This document shows, piece after piece, positions 8,482-17,151 of a DNA stretch of 64,000 bases (position 1 is the first letter of the stretch; each line of letters begins with the position of its first letter). This DNA is from Nocardioides abyssi. GTDB taxonomy: Bacteria; Actinomycetota; Actinomycetes; Propionibacteriales; Nocardioidaceae. The stretch covers positions 1-64,000 of the forward strand of contig NZ_JAUHJR010000012.1 in assembly GCF_030412915.1 (NCBI RefSeq). Direction: 5' to 3'. Both the position numbers and the translations under genes were made by a program. Under the pieces are notes generated by a model. The model did not search any database, was not told the origin of the DNA, and saw only the letters and a program-made list of their open reading frames with translations.

Positions 8482-10161
8482 GTGGTCCTGCTGACCGGCT
8501 ACGCGGCAAAGCAGTGCGCGCGCCGGGTCCATAACGAGTGGGACCCGACCATCGAGTCGGTCCCTTGGGACCTGCCGCCCGAGTTGAAGATGCGGTTCGA
8601 CTCCGGCCGCGCCTTCGAGGACGATATCTTCGCCAAACTCAAGCAGCGCCTCGGCAAGCGTTGCATCGACCTATCGAATCTCCGGGGCAAGCAGGCATGC
8701 ATTGACGCCACAGTCGCGGCGATGGAGCAGGGCGTCGAGGTCATCCTTGGCGGGTGGCTGCCAGACGACACCGAGGGTGGCCGCACCGGGAAGCCCGACG
8801 TTCTCCTTCGATACGACGCACCCCAGGCCCTGACTTCGTACGTGCCGGGAGACGTCAAGCAGCACCGCACCACGGCAAGGCGAGCCAAAGGGACATTGCG
8901 CTTCTCCCGTGTGAGCACGCCGGGCGATGTTGAGGGGCATCCCGGATACGCCCCCCAAACCACGGGCCGACTCGACGACTACCTGCAACTCGCGCACTAC
9001 TGGCGGATGCTGGAGGCCTGCGGAAGGGCGCCGGACGGCGTGGATGCCACGGGCTTCATCATTGGCACCGACCACTTCGCCGACCTTGACCCCCTCGGGG
9101 TCGTGCTCGTGTGGCTCGACCTCGCCGCGCCGGTCTTTCAGACATACTCGCGCTCTCAGGGCACGGCGAAGCGGACCGCGATGGAGCGTTACGACCACGA
9201 ACAAGGCTTCCGGCTCAAAGTCGCGAAGGTCGCGGCATCCCGCACCGGCAGTCCACATGACTCGCTGCCGCTGGTCGAGCCGATCTTCAAGGACGAGTGC
9301 GACTCCTGCCCCTGGTACGACTACTGCCGAGACATCACCGGCGCCGACGTAGCGAGTGCACAAATCACCTCGGGACGTCTTAGCGTCCGCGAGTGGCACG
9401 CCCTGCAGATACTGGGCGTGAGCACCATCGACGATCTCGCCCGGGTGGACGTGGCCAACGCCGAGTTTCTCGCCCGTTACCTGCCCGAGGTCACACACGT
9501 GAAAGATCCGGTGGGTCGACTCGAAGACGCTATTCGGCGTGCCTCGATGATCCGGTCAGGCGCGCAGCTTGAGCGGGAGACGACGGGCTCCATTGATGTC
9601 CCGCGCGCCGACATCGAGATCGACTTCGACATCGAGTGGGACGTTGAGAGCCGCGTGTACCTGTGGGGGGCGCTGGTCAACAGAGTCGGCGAGGCTCCGA
9701 TGTACAAGCCAACCGTCGACTGGAGGCAACTCGACGATGAGTCGGAGATCGCGCTGGCCGAGTCGTTCGTGACCTGGCTTCGAGACCTTGTGACCACCGC
9801 CGACGCACGAGGAGAGAGCGTGCTGATCTACCACTACTCCCATCCCGAGCCGGCCCATCTCAAGCGGCTCATCGGCGATCACGCTGTCCAAGATCTCACC
9901 GCTCGTTTCGTGGACCTCCTGGCAATCATTCGCGAGCACTACTTCGGCCTGCAAGGGCTGGGGATCAAGAAAGTGGCCCCGGCGTTCGGCTTCGACTGGC
10001 GCGACGAACAGCCCGGCGGGTTGCAGTCGCAGGTTTGGCTCCAGCAAGCCCGCGACCGTTCATCCGAGGAGCACGTGGCGGCGAGGCAGCGAATCCTTGA
10101 CTACAACGAAGACGACGTGCGTGCGACCGCAGCTATCCGGGCTGGCTTGACTGGAGCCTAG
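8482..10161 (+). CDS. RecB/Cas4-like nuclease with C-terminal RNase H-fold exonuclease (TM0106 family)
   Basis: 559-residue nuclease. The amino-terminal half is PD-(D/E)xK-like: GKPDVLL supplies an Asp and PGDVKQHR the DxK. A Cys near the amino terminus (AAKQCARR) and three clustered Cys (CDSCPWYDYC, about residues 273-282) match the iron-sulphur arrangement of Cas4 and AddB nucleases. The carboxy-terminal half is a YprB-type RNase H fold, with DFDIEWD near residue 380 and the final YNEDDVRAT. The GTG at 8482 is the first usable start after an in-frame stop; no strong ribosome site is seen. It follows the phosphatase by 58 bases on the same strand. Such proteins are linked to DNA end processing; a role as cassette effector or repair arm is inferred. 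Confidence 0.85.
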   Translation: MVLLTGYAAKQCARRVHNEWDPTIESVPWDLPPELKMRFDSGRAFEDDIFAKLKQRLGKRCIDLSNLRGKQACIDATVAAMEQGVEVILGGWLPDDTEGGRTGKPDVLLRYDAPQALTSYVPGDVKQHRTTARRAKGTLRFSRVSTPGDVEGHPGYAPQTTGRLDDYLQLAHYWRMLEACGRAPDGVDATGFIIGTDHFADLDPLGVVLVWLDLAAPVFQTYSRSQGTAKRTAMERYDHEQGFRLKVAKVAASRTGSPHDSLPLVEPIFKDECDSCPWYDYCRDITGADVASAQITSGRLSVREWHALQILGVSTIDDLARVDVANAEFLARYLPEVTHVKDPVGRLEDAIRRASMIRSGAQLERETTGSIDVPRADIEIDFDIEWDVESRVYLWGALVNRVGEAPMYKPTVDWRQLDDESEIALAESFVTWLRDLVTTADARGESVLIYHYSHPEPAHLKRLIGDHAVQDLTARFVDLLAIIREHYFGLQGLGIKKVAPAFGFDWRDEQPGGLQSQVWLQQARDRSSEEHVAARQRILDYNEDDVRATAAIRAGLTGA

Positions 10162-10245
10162 GCGCAGTTCTGGGCGAGTCAGTTGCCGCTGACCTCCGTC
10201 CCCGCAGTTTCGATCACCTTCCACGTACCCATTGGAGCCCATGGC

Positions 10246-10989
10246 GTGAGCAACACCGACCACGAGGCCATCGCGCTTCTCGCCGACCTCGATCCCGAGG
10301 AGGCGGAGGGATTGGCGGCGCTGGCCGCGTCCCAACAGCCCTGGCCGGGCGTTCTCGACGACGAGTGGGCCAAGGACTACTACCGGGATCTCCGACAGTT
10401 CATCCGCGATGGACGCCGCCAGGGGGAGGTCTATCCCCCACCGCATGACATGTTCGCCGCGTTCCACTTGACGCCCTACGAGAGGGTCGAAGTCGTGCTC
10501 ATCGGGCAAGACCCCTACCCCAACCCGGGTGAGGCCATGGGATTGGCCTTCTCGGTGCCGGTGGGCACCAAACTGCCTACCTCGCTGAGAAACATCCACC
10601 ATGCGATGGCACGAGACGGCTACAAACCACCCGAGCACGGCGACCTGACCGGTTGGGCCAAGCAGGGCGTGCTGCTGCTGAACCTCGCCCTCACCGTCCC
10701 GAAAGGGCAGGCGGGTGAACACCTCCGGCGCTGGCGGCCCTTTACCAAGGCGGTCTTGAAGGTACTCAACTCCCACCCGAAGCCGGTCGTCTTCATCCTC
10801 TGGGGGGCCAAGGCGCAGGAGATCAAGCGCTGGGACGTCATCGACTTCGGCCGCCACGGTCTCGTTGAGGCCCCGCACCCCGCCGCCAGGAAGGAGCAAC
10901 CGGACTTCCGCTCCGCGAAGACATTCGCTAAGGCCAACTACCTGCTCCTCGGCCTCGGACGGCGCCCGATCAACTGGGCCGAGCAGTAA
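10246..10989 (+). CDS. Uracil-DNA glycosylase homologue with altered motifs
   Basis: 247-residue member of the UDG fold. The water-activating motif reads VLIGQDPYPNPGEAMGLAF, so the Asp is kept but the usual GQDPYH has Pro in place of His. The later motif reads EAPHPAARKE, keeping the catalytic His but not the usual HPSPLS. GVLLLNLALTVPKGQAG matches the family's core strand. The GTG at 10246 is chosen because TTGGAG lies about eight bases upstream; the frame is open back to 10183. It is the last gene of the cassette, 84 bases after the nuclease, and its 3' side meets the tRNA fragment. Substrate specificity may differ from housekeeping Ung. Confidence 0.85.
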   Translation: MSNTDHEAIALLADLDPEEAEGLAALAASQQPWPGVLDDEWAKDYYRDLRQFIRDGRRQGEVYPPPHDMFAAFHLTPYERVEVVLIGQDPYPNPGEAMGLAFSVPVGTKLPTSLRNIHHAMARDGYKPPEHGDLTGWAKQGVLLLNLALTVPKGQAGEHLRRWRPFTKAVLKVLNSHPKPVVFILWGAKAQEIKRWDVIDFGRHGLVEAPHPAARKEQPDFRSAKTFAKANYLLLGLGRRPINWAEQ

Positions 10990-11254
10990 CGACGGATCGG
11001 TGATCAAACCGCCCATGTGATCAGGCCGCGCTCGCAGGCGAGACTCGCCGCCCACCCGACACTGGCCGCCGAAGTGACGCGCCCGCGCGGAGACGTGGAG
11101 ACTCGATCGCCCTCCGTTTAGCCTCCGGAATCCGTCGGCCTGAGCCGGTACGGATCGGGTACGATCGGAATCGTTCGAGACAGCGAACACCGCGTCAACA
11201 CAAGCGATTCGGCTGGTTCCCGCAACGTTCGGTAGCACTCGGAATCGGCCTGTG
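10990..11254. other. Gene-free gap at island end
   Basis: About 265 bases between the glycosylase gene and the tRNA-like fragment. No open frame with family resemblance is visible. It probably contains the terminal, non-coding part of the island. A small inverted repeat, GGAATCG and CGATTCC (11241-11261), lies at its end and runs into the fragment. Confidence 0.4.
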
Positions 11255-11293
11255 CGATTCCAGAGGTCGCAGGTTCAAATCCTGCCCCCGCTA
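11255..11293 (+). other. tRNA 3' end fragment, probable attachment site (attR)
   Basis: A tRNA 3' half without its 5' half. A 5-base T-stem (GCAGG, 11269-11273, with CCTGC, 11281-11285) encloses the canonical T-loop TTCAAAT, followed by the acceptor strand CCCCGCT and discriminator A. Tracing back 72 bases gives no matching 5' acceptor, D-arm or anticodon stem, so it is not a complete gene. Such fragments arise when an element integrates at a tRNA 3' end. The acceptor would pair with a GGCGGGG-type 5' end, as in elongator tRNA-Met; that assignment is tentative. The full tRNA would lie left of the window. Confidence 0.65.
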
Positions 11294-11303
11294 CAAAAGA
11301 CGG

Positions 11304-11334
11304 AAGGCCCCCACAGTCTGACTGTGGGGGCCTT
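11304..11334 (+). terminator. Strong hairpin terminator after tRNA fragment
   Basis: A perfect 14-base stem (11304-11317 with 11321-11334) and a 3-base loop, followed by TCG; two further T's form the base of the stem. Its position just after the tRNA 3' end suggests the native terminator of the tRNA gene, now separated from the 5' part. It may also stop transcripts from the cassette. Confidence 0.8.
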
Positions 11335-11361
11335 TCGCATGTCCGGATCGCGGCTGGCCCC

Positions 11362-12672
11362 TCAGGCGAGGTGCGCCCGGGTCTCCTCGATCACGGCGAC
11401 GAGCTCATCCCGGCCGGGGCCGTCGGCGTACGGCGCCCGCCAGCCGGTCTCGTAGACCGCCCGGGCCAGGGGCTCGGCCGGCGCGGGGCAGCTGGGGAGC
11501 GCGGTCATGGCGAAGTACGGCCCGGCGTGCTCGTTGATCCGGGGCTCCACCTGGGCCGCCTCGCAGATCCGCTCCGTGGTCAGCGGGCGGGCCAGGTCGA
11601 GCTCGGCGCCCTGCCAGCGCGCCACGGCATCGGTGTCGATGGCGATGTGGTCCTCGACCCAGGGGCGGACCTGCTCGTCGCACCACGCGCCGAACGGTTC
11701 GGCGAGCGGCGTCGGGTCGGCGCCTTCGTCCAGCAGGCGCAGGAGGGTGTCGACCTGGGTGAACGCCATCGCGATGCCGCGGCCGCGGGTGGGTGTCGTG
11801 GTGGCCACGGCGTCGCCCACCGAGACGAGCCCGGCGAGCGGGCGCTGGGACCGGTAGACGTTGCGCAGGGCGCCGCCCACCATCACCGGGCCGGTCGGTC
11901 GCGCCCGCTCCGGGTCGGTCCAGGCAGCGAGCGCGGGGACGGCGCGACAGGCTGCGTCGAAGACGGCGTCGAGCCGGAGCGGCTTGAGCGCGTCGTCGGC
12001 GGTCGGGCAGACGAAGAGCACCGAGAAGTGCCCGGCCTCGTGCAGGAACAGCAGGACCTGGTAGCCGTCGTACCCGCTGAAGGCGCCGAGCGGGTTGCTC
12101 ATCGGACCCGGCTCGGCCCCGGGGAGCAGCTGGTAGGTGCGGTCGACGTAGGCCAGGCCGCAGAGGCCCTCCAGCTCGGGATCGGTCGTCCTGTCGATCC
12201 GGCTCGAGCGGCCGGAGGCGTCGACGACCAGGTCCGCCGTCAGCGGCGCCCCGTCCACCACCGCGCCGGTGACGTGCCCGTCCTCGACGAGCATCCGGTC
12301 GACGTGCCCGAGGCGCAGGCCCAGCCCGGGCGCGTCCGCCGCGGCGCTGCGCAGCGCGCGCTCCAGGACCGAGCGACGGGACCGGCTGCCGATGGTGACG
12401 GTGCCTCCTCCCGGGACCTCGACCACCATCGGCTCGGCGCCGGCGTCCGTCCACGCGGCGGACGCCGCCGGCCATCGACGCGCCAGGACGTCGGCCACCT
12501 GCGGCCGGAAGCCGTGGGCGTGCTCGAACTGCATGACGCCCCGACGCCGCCAGGTGCCGTCCGCAGCCGGGCCCGGGTCGCGGTCCACCGCGGTGACCAC
12601 GTGCCCGCGCTCCGCGAGCGCCGCACCGGTCAGCAGCCCGGCCGGACCGGCGCCGAGGACGACGACCTCCAT
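11362..12672 (-). CDS. FAD-dependent oxidoreductase / monooxygenase-like
   Basis: 436-residue flavoprotein of the aromatic-hydroxylase-like class. The amino-terminal Rossmann motif VVVLGAGPAGLLTGAALA (residues 3-20) binds FAD. DLVVDASGRSSRIDR and the later SVGDAVATTTPTRGRGIAMA (second FAD motif, GD) match the family. There is no signal peptide. It is transcribed away from the molybdopterin oxidoreductase gene with a 182-base divergent gap. The substrate cannot be deduced. It is the first gene on the chromosomal side of the proposed island boundary. Confidence 0.85.
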   Translation of the reverse strand: MEVVVLGAGPAGLLTGAALAERGHVVTAVDRDPGPAADGTWRRRGVMQFEHAHGFRPQVADVLARRWPAASAAWTDAGAEPMVVEVPGGGTVTIGSRSRRSVLERALRSAAADAPGLGLRLGHVDRMLVEDGHVTGAVVDGAPLTADLVVDASGRSSRIDRTTDPELEGLCGLAYVDRTYQLLPGAEPGPMSNPLGAFSGYDGYQVLLFLHEAGHFSVLFVCPTADDALKPLRLDAVFDAACRAVPALAAWTDPERARPTGPVMVGGALRNVYRSQRPLAGLVSVGDAVATTTPTRGRGIAMAFTQVDTLLRLLDEGADPTPLAEPFGAWCDEQVRPWVEDHIAIDTDAVARWQGAELDLARPLTTERICEAAQVEPRINEHAGPYFAMTALPSCPAPAEPLARAVYETGWRAPYADGPGRDELVAVIEETRAHLA

Positions 12673-12854
12673 GCCTGCCCACGGTCCGCTCCGGCCGGCA
12701 CCCTGTCAACGAGCCCGGGTCATCCACGCGCCGACAGCGTCCGCGGGTTGCGGAGACGCGGACGGTGGGCACCGGTCCGGGAGCGGCGCCGAGCTGGACC
12801 ATCCGGGCCACCCGCACCTCGGAGCCGATCCGATCCTGCACCTGAGGAGACGAG

Positions 12855-15386
12855 ATGACCGACCGCATCGCCGACATCTGGGGCGAGCGCACCCCGCACG
12901 CGAAGGGCACGGTCTGGCCGGCGCGGGTCGACCTGCACCTCGACGAGGGCGTCCGCGAGGAGGACGTCGAGGCGTGGGTGCCGTCCGCGTGCGTGCTGTG
13001 CAGCAACGGCTGCGGCTGCGACATCGCGGTCAAGGACGGCCGCATGGTCGGCGTCCGCGGCCGGGCCACCGACGTCGTCAACCACGGCCGCCTCGGCCCG
13101 AAGGGGCTCTACGGCAGCACCCCCTGGGCGTCCTCGCCGGACCGGCTGAGGAGGCCGATGGTCCGCGAGGGCGGTCGGTTGGTGGAGACCGACTGGGAGA
13201 CGGCCATGGGCCGGGTCGTGCAGGAGTCGAGGCGGCTGCTGGAGGAGAACGGCCCGCTCACCCACGGCTTCTACACCAGCGGGCAGTTGTTCCTGGAGGA
13301 GTACTACACCCTCGCCGTGATCGGGAAGGCCGGCCTCGGCACGCCGCACATGGACGGCAACACCCGGCTGTGCACCGCCACCAGCGCCGCGGCGTTCAAG
13401 GAGTCCTTCGGTGCCGACGGCCAGCCGGGGTCCTACACCGACATCGAGCACTGCGACGCGATCTTCCTCTACGGCCACAACATGGCCGAGACCCAGACCG
13501 TGCTCTGGGCGCGGATCCTGGACCGCACCCGTGCCGAGGACCCGCCGGTGGTCGTGTGCGTGGACCCGCGTCGTACGCCGGTCGCGGAGGAGGCCGAGCG
13601 CACGGGCGGCGTGCACCTCGCGCCGCGCGTCGGCACCAACCTCGCCCTGATGAACGGGCTGACCCGGGAGCTGTTCGAGCGCGGGTGGATCGACGAGGCC
13701 TGGGTGGCCGCCCACACGATCGGCGTGGACGACCTGCGTGCGGTCGTCGAGCCGTACACCCCGGAGGAGGTGGCCGCCACCTGCGGCGTCGACGCGGGCG
13801 ACCTGCGCCGCGCGGCCGAGATCTTCGGGACCAGCGACAACGTCCTGTCCACCGTGCTCCAGGGCTTCTACCAGTCCCACCAGGCCACCGCCTCCGCGGT
13901 CGCGGTGCACAACCTGCACCTGCTCCGCGGCCTGATCGGTCGGCCCGGCAGCGGGATCCTGCAGATGAACGGCCAGCCCACCGCGCAGAACAACCGGGAG
14001 TGCGGCGCCGACGGCGACCTCCCGGGCTTCCGCAACTGGAACAACCCCCGGCACGTGCAGGAGCTCGCCGACCTGTGGAACGTCGACCCCCTGACGATCC
14101 CGCACTGGGCGCCACCGACGAACGCGATGCAGATCTTCGGCTACGCCGAGCAGGGCTCGATCGAGCTGCTGTGGATCTCCGCGACCAACCCCGCGGTCTC
14201 CATGCCTGAGTCGGCGCGCATCCGGCGCATCCTCGGGAGCGACCGGTGCTTCGTGGTGGTCCAGGACCTGTTCCTCACCGAGACCGCCCAGCTCGCCGAC
14301 GTCGTCCTCCCGGCAGCCGGGTGGGGGGAGAAGACCGGCACGTTCACCAACGTCAACCGCACCGTCCACCTTTCGGAGAAGGCCGTCGAGCCGCCGGGGG
14401 AGGCCAGGAGCGACCTCGACATCTTCCTCATGTACGCCCGCGCCATGGGGTTCGTGGACCGGGCAGGGGACCCCCTGCCCTCGTGGAACAGCCCCGAGGA
14501 GGCCTTCGACGCCTGGCGCGCCGCCTCCGCGGGCCGACCCGTGGACTACACCGGGCTGTCCTACGACAAGCTCCGCGGCCCCACCGGGATCCCGTGGCCG
14601 GTCGACGAGGAGGCCCCCGAGGGCACCGATCGGCTCTACACCGACCCGGTCTTCCCCACCGACACCGACCGGTGCGAGACCTACGGCCACGACCTGGTCA
14701 CCGGGGCTGCCGTCACCGAGCAGGAGCACCGCGCCATGGCGCCGAACGGCCGCGCCTTCCTCAAGGGCGCGGCGTACACCCCGCCCCACGAGGAGCCCAG
14801 CGACGACTTCCCGCTGCTCTTCACGACCGGCCGCACGGTCTACCAGTTCCACACCCGCACCAAGACCGGCCGGGCCCGCTCGCTGCACGAGGCGGCGCCC
14901 GACGCCTGGGTGGAGCTGTCGACCACCGACGCGGACGCGCTCGGGATCAGCGAGGGCGACGTGGTCCGCGTCGAGTCCCCGCGCGGCACGATCGAGGTGC
15001 AGGCGCGCATCGGCCAGGTGATGCCCGGCGCGGTCTTCGCCCCGTTCCACTACGGGTCCTGGGACCTCGACGGGCTCGCGCCCGACCAGCAGCACCGGCA
15101 GGCCAACGAGCTCACCATGACCGTGTGGGACCCCGTCTCCAAGCAGCCCTACTTCAAGACCGCCGCCTGCCGCGTCACCCGCGTCCGCGCGGGCGACGGC
15201 CCCGCGCCGGCGCCCACGACCGCCGCGTCCGCGCCCCCGCCCGCCCGCAGACGGGCCGTCCCGCCCACCGCCGGGGGTGGGCCGACGACCTCGGAGGTGC
15301 TGCCCGAGACGCCGACGTACCCCAACGACCCCGCCGCCGGCACCTCGCACCCCGCGCCGACGCGGACGATCGCCGGGAGGTCCTGA
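12855..15386 (+). CDS. Molybdopterin-dependent oxidoreductase
   Basis: 843-residue member of the DMSO reductase superfamily (formate dehydrogenase/nitrate reductase type), using a bis-MGD cofactor. The amino-terminal iron-sulphur segment is CVLCSNGCGC (Cys46, 49, 53, 55). The fourth ligand expected in GRxCxKG is Gly here (GRLGPKG, 78-84), as I recall for actinobacterial members of this subgroup. A molybdopterin dinucleotide-binding domain is at the carboxy end (LLFTTGRTVYQFHTRT onward), followed by a Pro/Ala-rich tail. There is no twin-arginine signal, so it is cytoplasmic. The ATG at 12855 follows GAGGAGACGAG. A small gene follows one base after its stop and is probably co-expressed. The natural substrate is unknown. 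Confidence 0.88.
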   Translation: MTDRIADIWGERTPHAKGTVWPARVDLHLDEGVREEDVEAWVPSACVLCSNGCGCDIAVKDGRMVGVRGRATDVVNHGRLGPKGLYGSTPWASSPDRLRRPMVREGGRLVETDWETAMGRVVQESRRLLEENGPLTHGFYTSGQLFLEEYYTLAVIGKAGLGTPHMDGNTRLCTATSAAAFKESFGADGQPGSYTDIEHCDAIFLYGHNMAETQTVLWARILDRTRAEDPPVVVCVDPRRTPVAEEAERTGGVHLAPRVGTNLALMNGLTRELFERGWIDEAWVAAHTIGVDDLRAVVEPYTPEEVAATCGVDAGDLRRAAEIFGTSDNVLSTVLQGFYQSHQATASAVAVHNLHLLRGLIGRPGSGILQMNGQPTAQNNRECGADGDLPGFRNWNNPRHVQELADLWNVDPLTIPHWAPPTNAMQIFGYAEQGSIELLWISATNPAVSMPESARIRRILGSDRCFVVVQDLFLTETAQLADVVLPAAGWGEKTGTFTNVNRTVHLSEKAVEPPGEARSDLDIFLMYARAMGFVDRAGDPLPSWNSPEEAFDAWRAASAGRPVDYTGLSYDKLRGPTGIPWPVDEEAPEGTDRLYTDPVFPTDTDRCETYGHDLVTGAAVTEQEHRAMAPNGRAFLKGAAYTPPHEEPSDDFPLLFTTGRTVYQFHTRTKTGRARSLHEAAPDAWVELSTTDADALGISEGDVVRVESPRGTIEVQARIGQVMPGAVFAPFHYGSWDLDGLAPDQQHRQANELTMTVWDPVSKQPYFKTAACRVTRVRAGDGPAPAPTTAASAPPPARRRAVPPTAGGGPTTSEVLPETPTYPNDPAAGTSHPAPTRTIAGRS

Positions 15387-15387
15387 G

Positions 15388-15858
15388 ATGCCGCACCTGA
15401 GCACCTACGTCGGGCTCGCCGACCACAGCGAGAAGACCCTGGCCGACTCCCTCCGCGCCGTCGCCGAGGGGCACGCCGCGGAGGCCGACGTCTTCCACAC
15501 CTGCCACCTGCTCGCCGGCTGGAGCGACGCCCACCGCGAGCGTCTGCGGCCGGTGGTCGAGCGGTACGGCGAGGACGACAGCGTCACCGAGCCCGAGCGC
15601 CTGCACGCCGACGGCCTCGCCGAGGTCCGCGCGGGCCAGGTGGGGCTCCTGCGCGACCTGCAGGACCTGCACGTGCTGGCCACCCTCGTGCAGACGACGT
15701 GGACGGTCGTCGCCCAGGGCGCCCAGGGCCTCCGGGACCGCGAGCTCCTCGAGATCGCCACCTCGGCCAACGCGGAGACGTCGCGCCAGCTGTCCTGGCT
15801 CAACACCCGGATGAAGGCCGCCGCGCCGCAGGCGCTGATCGTGGACCCGGCACGGTGA
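15388..15858 (+). CDS. Small helical protein next to molybdopterin oxidoreductase, function unknown
   Basis: 156-residue predicted all-helical soluble protein (MPHLSTYVGLADHSEKTL). It has conserved-looking His and Glu positions (FHTCHLLAGW, LHVLATLVQTTW) that could suit a ferritin-like or helical-bundle fold. I do not recognise the family. The start follows GGGAGG and lies one base after the upstream stop codon, so it is almost certainly in one operon with the molybdenum enzyme. It could be a chaperone or an accessory subunit; this is inference from location only. Confidence 0.75.
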   Translation: MPHLSTYVGLADHSEKTLADSLRAVAEGHAAEADVFHTCHLLAGWSDAHRERLRPVVERYGEDDSVTEPERLHADGLAEVRAGQVGLLRDLQDLHVLATLVQTTWTVVAQGAQGLRDRELLEIATSANAETSRQLSWLNTRMKAAAPQALIVDPAR

Positions 15859-16028
15859 GGCCGCCGACCTGCCACCGGGGGCGTCCGCCGTCCACAGGCC
15901 TCCGCGCGTCCCGAGCGGGCGGGGCCTGTGACCCGTAGCATCCCCGGCGACGCACACGCCGGCCGGCGGCGTACGACCTCCGGACCCCTCGACCGCCGCG
16001 GGGCCGACGACGAAGGGCGCTCGACCTC

Positions 16029-17138
16029 ATGGGCTTCATGGACAAGGTCCGCGGACAGTTCATCGACATCGTCGAGTTCCTCGACGACTCCCGCGACACC
16101 ATCGTGTGGCGCTTCCCGCGGCAGGGGAACGAGATCAAGATGGGCGCCCAGCTCGTCGTGCGCGAGGGGCAGACGGCGGTCTTCGTCGACGAGGGCCAGA
16201 TCGCGGACGTCTTCACGCCCGGCACCTACGAGCTGACCACCGAGAACATCCCGATCCTGAGCACGCTCAAGGGCTGGAAGTACGGCTTCAACTCGCCGTT
16301 CAAGGCCGAGGTCTACTTCGTCGGCACCCGGCAGTACACCGACATGAAGTGGGGCACGCAGAACCCCTTCACCGTCCGCGACGCGGAGTTCGGCATCGTC
16401 CGGCTGCGGGCCTTCGGCACCTACGCGCTGCGCGTCACCGACCCGGGGACCCTGCTGCGGCAGCTGGTCGGGACCGACCCGGACTTCGTGACCTCGGAGG
16501 TCTCGGAGTTCCTGCGGCAGGTCATCGTCGAGGCGGTCACCACCGCGCTCGCCGGCGCCGGCATCCCCATGCTCGACCTCGCCGCCAACCAGGCGGCGAT
16601 CTCCAAGACCCTGGTCGGCACGCTGTCGGCGAGCCTGGCGGAGTACGGCATCGCGCTGCCGCGGTTCGTCATCGAGAACATCTCTGTCCCGCCCGAGGTC
16701 GAGAAGGCGCTCGACAAGCGCAGCCAGATGGGCATCGTCGGCGACCTCGGGGCCTACACCCAGTTCCAGGCCGCGACCGCGCTGGAGGCCGCCGCCAACA
16801 ACCCCGGCGCCGCCGGGTCGGGCGCCGGCATGGTCGTCGGCATGGGGCTCGGCCAGGCCGCGGCCGGTGCGGTCGCCGGAGCCGGCCAGGCGCCCGCCGC
16901 AGCCGCGAGCGCAGGGCCGCCGCCGCTGCCGGGCGGGCAGTGGTACGTCGCCGTCGACGGCCAGCAGGCCGGCCCGTTCGCGCTGGGAGCCCTGCCCGCC
17001 AAGGTCGCCGCGGGCCAGCTCGGCCCCGACTCGCTGGTCTGGCGCGACGGCATGGCCGCGTGGCAGCCCGCCGGCGAGGTCGGCGACCTCGCCCAGCTCT
17101 TCGCCGCGACCCCGCCGCCGCTCCCGCCGCAGGCCTGA
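16029..17138 (+). CDS. SPFH-domain protein with C-terminal GYF-like domain (YdjI-like)
   Basis: 369-residue cytosolic SPFH (band 7/stomatin-like) protein. The amino terminus, FIDIVEFLDDSRDTIVWRFP and VVREGQTAVFVDEGQIADVF, closely resembles Bacillus YdjI, often labelled virion core protein-like. After the SPFH body (to about residue 250) comes an Ala/Gly/Pro-rich linker. A GYF_2-like domain follows at the end (QWYVAVDGQQAGPFALGAL to WQPAGEV). There is no membrane segment. The next gene, 13 bases on, encodes a zinc-ribbon membrane protein. In Bacillus, YdjG and YdjI act with PspA at the membrane; a similar membrane-stress scaffold is likely. Confidence 0.85.
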   Translation: MGFMDKVRGQFIDIVEFLDDSRDTIVWRFPRQGNEIKMGAQLVVREGQTAVFVDEGQIADVFTPGTYELTTENIPILSTLKGWKYGFNSPFKAEVYFVGTRQYTDMKWGTQNPFTVRDAEFGIVRLRAFGTYALRVTDPGTLLRQLVGTDPDFVTSEVSEFLRQVIVEAVTTALAGAGIPMLDLAANQAAISKTLVGTLSASLAEYGIALPRFVIENISVPPEVEKALDKRSQMGIVGDLGAYTQFQAATALEAAANNPGAAGSGAGMVVGMGLGQAAAGAVAGAGQAPAAAASAGPPPLPGGQWYVAVDGQQAGPFALGALPAKVAAGQLGPDSLVWRDGMAAWQPAGEVGDLAQLFAATPPPLPPQA

Positions 17139-17151
17139 TCGCGCACCGGCG

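Noticed and set aside
11221..11293. Complete tRNA gene
   Set aside because: Only the T-arm and acceptor 3' strand pair correctly; tracing back 72 bases gives no acceptor 5' strand, D-arm or anticodon stem.
12720..15404. Long minus-strand frame opposite the molybdopterin oxidoreductase
   Set aside because: The sense strand has full catalytic motifs and a ribosome site; the antisense has neither.
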